Source of the DNA: Rhodospirillum sp. UBA1311
Lineage (GTDB): Bacteria; Pseudomonadota; Alphaproteobacteria; Rhodospirillales; Rhodospirillaceae
Assembly (NCBI GenBank): GCA_002307145.1
Contig: DBTR01000019.1
Location: forward strand, 2,106-11,464
Direction: 5' to 3'
DNA length: 9,359 bases
The translations under genes and the position numbers were made by a program. Each line of letters begins with the position of its first letter. Position 1 is the first letter of the stretch. The notes under the pieces were generated by a model that worked only from the letters and a program-made list of their open reading frames with translations, did no database searches and was not told the DNA's origin. Below are positions 6,521 through 9,359 of this stretch, one piece after another.

Positions 6521-6536
6521 TGTGACGGAGATCACA
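6521..6536. promoter_or_regulatory. CRP-type binding site in the divergent CYTH-CHAD / SPOR lipoprotein promoter region
   Basis: TGTGACGGAGATCACA is a perfect TGTGA-N6-TCACA, the core consensus of the CRP family. Its centre (6528.5) is about 61 bases upstream of the predicted CYTH-CHAD start of transcription, the class I CRP position. It is also 95 bases before the lipoprotein start codon, so it could affect either gene. Confidence 0.65.
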
Positions 6537-6630
6537 AGCAAAATCAGGCGATTGTCGGGGATTCGGATTGCCTCGGCGGTGCGGACCGTTCAAACTCCCC
6601 TGGGCATGGTTTCGGATCTGGAGTTGTGGA

Positions 6631-7965
6631 ATGAAGGCTCAACGCAAAGGTGGTTTCGGCCGCCGTTTCGGTCGTCTCGGCGGGGCGGCGGGCATGCTCG
6701 TGGCGCTTGCCGCGTGCGGGCCGCAAAGCAACCCCCAAACCTTCCTCGACGCCATGGGGCCCGATGCCAACGGCTCGGCCGATCTCGCGATGGCGGCGCT
6801 GGCGCGCGGCGACTACGCCGCTGCCGAACGCAACGTCGATATGGCGATCAAGCGCGACCCCCACAATCCCTATGCGCTGCTCGCGGGTGGCATGCTCTAT
6901 CAAAGCACCAACCGGCCGCTGCGCGCGCGCCAGATGTATGAAGACCTGCTGTCGCTCCGGCCGAACCAGGCGGCGACGGTGGTCGGCTGGGACCCGTCGC
7001 GGGTGATGCCGCTTGCCGACATCGCCAATGCCAACATGGGCAAGGTGGACGCCGACCTGCGGCGCGCCGGGGTGATGCCCGCCCTTGCGTCGGCGGCAAC
7101 GCCGGGCCTGACCGCGCCTGCGGTCGCGCCGGTGGACGCCGCGCCGATCCAGGCGCTCGATCCGCGCACCCAGGCGATCGCCGAGCGCTTCAAGACCCTC
7201 CAGAAGCTCCGCGACGAGCAACTCATCACCGCCGAGGAATACGCAGCGCGGCGCAACGCCAATCTCGGCGCGCTGCTGCCCCTTACCAAAACTCCGCCTG
7301 CGGCAGGCTTGGATCGTCCGGTTCCCGCCCTCGACCAGGTGGTGGACCGGCTGAAGGCGCTGCAGCGCGGCCTGCAGAGTCGCGCGATCACGCCTCGCGA
7401 ATACGAAATGGAGCGGGAGACGATCCTCGATGCGCTGTTGCCGGCGAAGCCGGTCGGCCTTGCCGCGCCCGAGGCTGCGCCGCGCGACTTGCTCGCTTCC
7501 GCCGAGCGGATGCGACAGCTCGAACGCTTGCGGACCCAGGGCTTGATTACCGATCCTGAGATGAAAGCGGAACAGGCGGCGCTCGAAGCCGCTTTGCGCA
7601 CGAGCCCGTCGGGCGCGGTTGCCGCGCCGGGCGCCGCACCGAACGGACCGAGGATGCTGGTCCCCGGGGGAAGCGCGTCGTCGATCGCGACGTCGCCGCT
7701 CGCACCGCCGTTGCCGGGGCAGACCACCGTCCACCTGGCCTCGTACCGCACCGAGGCCCAAGCACAGATCGGCTGGGACGATCTGGTTAAGCGGTTTCCA
7801 CGCCAGCTCACCACCCTTGCGCCCGAAATTCGCAAGGCTCCGGTGGCGGGCAAGCCCGACAATTATCGCCTCTATGCCGGGCCGTTCGCCGCGCGCACCG
7901 AGGCGGCGGCAGTGTGCAAGGCGCTGGCGGCGAAGCGCCAGTTCTGCTCCGTCACCAACGATTGA
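6631..7965 (+). CDS. Lipoprotein with TPR-like region, three SHOCT-like repeats and a C-terminal SPOR-like domain
   Basis: 444 residues. A basic N-terminus and hydrophobic stretch end in lipobox LAAC (Cys29; Gly at +2, so outer-membrane sorting is expected). Residues ~49-112 look like tetratricopeptide helices (DLAMAALARGDYAAAERNVD, then NPYALLAGGMLYQSTNRPLRA). Three 35-residue segments, at 183-217, 237-271 and 290-324, resemble the short SHOCT oligomerisation motif (for example LQKLRDEQLITAEEY) and are joined by Ala/Pro linkers. The C-terminal ~80 residues (TTVHLASYRTEAQA ... NYRLYAGPFAARTEAAAVCK) look like a SPOR domain, which binds denuded glycan strands of peptidoglycan. I infer an envelope or cell-division role. 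The start at 6631 is chosen because GGAG lies 7 bases upstream and it gives a clean signal peptide; an ATG at 6568 in the same frame would bury it. I found no clear promoter. No gene name recognised. Confidence 0.85.
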   Translation: MKAQRKGGFGRRFGRLGGAAGMLVALAACGPQSNPQTFLDAMGPDANGSADLAMAALARGDYAAAERNVDMAIKRDPHNPYALLAGGMLYQSTNRPLRARQMYEDLLSLRPNQAATVVGWDPSRVMPLADIANANMGKVDADLRRAGVMPALASAATPGLTAPAVAPVDAAPIQALDPRTQAIAERFKTLQKLRDEQLITAEEYAARRNANLGALLPLTKTPPAAGLDRPVPALDQVVDRLKALQRGLQSRAITPREYEMERETILDALLPAKPVGLAAPEAAPRDLLASAERMRQLERLRTQGLITDPEMKAEQAALEAALRTSPSGAVAAPGAAPNGPRMLVPGGSASSIATSPLAPPLPGQTTVHLASYRTEAQAQIGWDDLVKRFPRQLTTLAPEIRKAPVAGKPDNYRLYAGPFAARTEAAAVCKALAAKRQFCSVTND

Positions 7966-7972
7966 TCGGGAT

Positions 7973-8521
7973 CTAACGCAACGGCTGGCGGCTGACCGCG
8001 CCGGTCGAGCTGCCGCCGTAGCCGCTGCTCGATCCGCCGTAGGTGCCGGGTGCCGCTGCGCCGCCGCTGCTGCCGGCGTTGGGAGAGACCGTCACCGCGA
8101 CGGTGGCGCCGTAGATGGTGCCGCTCTGGATCTGCACCGTCGCGACCCGCGCACCTTGCTGATAGGTCATGATGCTGCGGTCGCCGCGGATCACCGTCAG
8201 CTCGGTCCAGCCGAACTTCGGCATTTCCGCCTTATAGAGATCGAACACCCGCGCGCTGCTGGTGCTGGTGGAATAGGTGAGGCGTCCGGTCCACTCGTTT
8301 CCCGCGCCGAGCAGCAGGCTATGTTCCATGTCCATGGTGGCGCCGCTTGGCACCGGAATGTCGCTGAACTGGGCGAAGCTGGCCACCGGGGTCGCGGTCG
8401 CGCCGTTCTCGCCGGTGGGGGAGGCGGAGAGGCTCTGACCGGAGCCCGAGCAGCCCACCATCATCAATCCGAGCAGCAGTCCCGCGCCGAGCATCAGGAA
8501 GCGAAGAAGGGTTGAGTTCAT
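7973..8521 (-). CDS. Small uncharacterised lipoprotein with Gly/Ser-rich tail
   Basis: 182 residues. A signal peptide MNSTLLRFLMLGAGLLLGLM leads to an acceptable lipobox MVGC (Cys24), with Ser at +2, so an outer-membrane lipoprotein is likely. Then come a low-complexity linker (25-48), a compact core (about 49-148) and a Gly/Ser/Tyr-rich tail (149-176). The core reads FSDIPVPSGATMDMEHSLLL, then EWTGRLTYSTSTSSARVFDLY, EMPKFGWTELTVIRGDRSIM and RVATVQI, suggesting a small alpha/beta fold. I recall similar lipoproteins in other alphaproteobacteria but cannot name the family. The start has GGGGA 9 bases upstream. It ends tail to tail with the SPOR lipoprotein gene with only 7 bases between stops and no visible terminator, so the two transcripts probably overlap. 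No function is assigned. Confidence 0.82.
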   Translation of the reverse strand: MNSTLLRFLMLGAGLLLGLMMVGCSGSGQSLSASPTGENGATATPVASFAQFSDIPVPSGATMDMEHSLLLGAGNEWTGRLTYSTSTSSARVFDLYKAEMPKFGWTELTVIRGDRSIMTYQQGARVATVQIQSGTIYGATVAVTVSPNAGSSGGAAAPGTYGGSSSGYGGSSTGAVSRQPLR

Positions 8522-8658
8522 CTGCGGCGTTCCCCTGTTTGGATTTTGCCTGCCTGTCTTAACATCATGCCTTGTGAGGATAAACCGCTTTTCGCCAGGG
8601 CTGCCGCGGCCTTCCGGGAAGAGCCTCGAACTTTTTCACGAAGACGTCAAAAAAGTGT

Positions 8659-8686
8659 TTGACGGGTGGATTGAAGGGGCATAGAA
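8659..8686 (+). promoter_or_regulatory. rRNA operon promoter
   Basis: TTGACG (8659-8664), 16-base spacer, ATAGAA (8681-8686), followed by a GC-rich discriminator (GGTGGCC) typical of stringently controlled rRNA promoters. An A/T tract upstream (AAAAAAG at 8649-8655 and CTTTTTC near 8632) could act as an UP element. Confidence 0.7.
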
Positions 8687-8764
8687 GGTGGCCTCCCGAC
8701 GCGAGGCTGTCACGGACTGAAGCGCGGCGGGGCGGTGGACCGGAAGGTTTATCGGAGAGAATTC

Positions 8765-8790
8765 GAGCTTCGGCTCATTGCTATTTGACA
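8765..8790 (+). promoter_or_regulatory. rRNA antitermination signal (boxB-like hairpin plus boxA)
   Basis: GAGC-TTCG-GCTC (8765-8776), a UUCG tetraloop hairpin, is followed two bases later by TGCTATTTGACA (8779-8790), close to boxA (TGCTCTTTAACA in E. coli). The order boxB then boxA matches known rRNA leaders, where NusB/S10 bind boxA to block Rho termination. Confidence 0.7.
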
Positions 8791-8956
8791 TTGTGGATCG
8801 GAAGAAAGGGATACGCAGGCGGCGGTTTGTTCGTCAATGAACGGAACGTCTATGCGTATTTGGTAAGGAAATGTGCCCCGTTAATCGGTACACAATTTTC
8901 TTTGAGTGCGTATGGATCGGCTCTGAGATTTCTTTGGTGTCACAGCCAAGGGAATT

Positions 8957-9359
8957 AAATTGAGAGTTTGATCCTGGCTCAGAACGAACGCTGGCGGCAG
9001 GCTTAACACATGCAAGTCGAACGAGACCTTCGGGTCTAGTGGCGCACGGGTGAGTAACGCGTGGGAATCTACCTTGGAGTTCGGGATAACAGTTGGAAAC
9101 GACTGCTAATACCGGATACGCCCTACGGGGGAAAGGTTTACTGCTCCAAGACGAGCCCGCGTCCAATTAGGTAGTTGGTGGGGTAAAGGCCTACCAAGCC
9201 GACGATTGGTAGCTGGTCTGAGAGGATGGCCAGCCACACTGGGACTGAGACACGGCCCACACTCCTACGGGAGGCAGCAGTGGGGAATTTTGGACAATGG
9301 GGGCAACCCTGATCCAGCCATTCCGCGCGAGTGAAGAAAGCCTTCGGGTTGTGAGACTC
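8957..9359 (+). rRNA. rrs: 16S ribosomal RNA, 5' part (about 400 of ~1480 bases)
   Basis: The small-subunit rRNA opens AAATTGAGAGTTTGATCCTGG and carries the universal 5' landmarks: CTGGCGGCAGGC, TAACACATGCAAGTCGAACG, the V1 hairpin AGACCTTCGGGTCT, GGTGAGTAACGCGTGGGAA, ACTGAGACACGGCCCA and ACTCCTACGGGAGGCAGCAG. The signature is alphaproteobacterial (short V1, GGACAATGGGGGCAACCCTGA), and the V2 segment ATACGCCCTACGGGGGAAAG resembles Rhodospirillales, though I cannot place it below class with certainty. The mature 5' end is set by similarity to E. coli and may be off by a base or two. The gene runs off the right edge. The last bases differ from near-universal positions (see findings). Confidence 0.97.

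Larger units (their letters stand above)
8522..8956 (+). other. rRNA operon promoter and leader region
   Basis: No protein gene is supported. The left part (8522-8640) holds the upstream region of the small lipoprotein gene, where I see no convincing promoter. The rest is the 16S upstream region: an A/T-tract segment at 8630-8658, the promoter, then a leader of about 265 bases containing boxB/boxA and GGGATACGCAGGCGGCGG (8808-8825), a stretch that I recall as similar in other alphaproteobacterial rRNA leaders. Confidence 0.6.

Noticed and set aside
8645..8650. Minus-strand TTGACG as the -35 box of the small lipoprotein gene
   Set aside because: No -10-like hexamer is found 16-18 bases downstream; it is more likely part of the region upstream of the rRNA promoter.
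8785..8815. TTGACA followed by GGATAC in the rRNA leader as a second rRNA promoter
   Set aside because: TTGACA is part of the boxA-like element following a boxB-like hairpin, and the spacing to GGATAC is poor.

Overview
The window looks like chromosomal DNA from a GC-rich alphaproteobacterium, possibly of the Rhodospirillales. This rests on the 5' part of a 16S rRNA gene at the right end, a Shemin-pathway 5-aminolevulinate synthase (the alphaproteobacterial route to heme), a cold-shock protein with two domains, and the high-GC codon use throughout. I see no phage, transposon, CRISPR or plasmid gene. It reads as ordinary core genome, and I did not find a convincing new multi-gene system.

Layout. 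The left two thirds is almost all minus strand. In minus-strand gene order (right to left) it holds a CYTH-CHAD protein (6411-4843), a double cold-shock-domain protein (about 4546-4112), hemA (3782-2571), a family-1 beta-glucosidase carrying two offsetting frameshifts (2429-1119), and the start of pyruvate formate-lyase pflB (571, running off the left edge). Each gene has its own leader. hemA and the glucosidase each end in a clear intrinsic terminator, so these look like single-gene units, not one operon. Divergent from the CYTH-CHAD gene is a plus-strand lipoprotein gene (6631-7965) with a TPR-like region, three SHOCT-like repeats and a C-terminal SPOR-like domain. It converges, 7 bases apart, on a small minus-strand lipoprotein gene (8521-7973). 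To the right is an rRNA operon promoter, a leader with boxB- and boxA-like elements, and about 400 bases of 16S rRNA.

Function. The genes share no single pathway. pflB (anaerobic pyruvate cleavage), the beta-glucosidase (disaccharide use) and hemA (tetrapyrrole synthesis) suggest a facultative metabolism. The csp, rRNA and envelope lipoprotein genes are housekeeping. The most useful leads are regulatory: a perfect TGTGA-N6-TCACA site placed about 61 bases upstream of the predicted CYTH-CHAD start of transcription, a long structured hemA leader with a terminator-like hairpin, and a leader hairpin in front of the cold-shock gene. The triple SHOCT-like/SPOR lipoprotein architecture and the paired frameshifts in the glucosidase also deserve a check.
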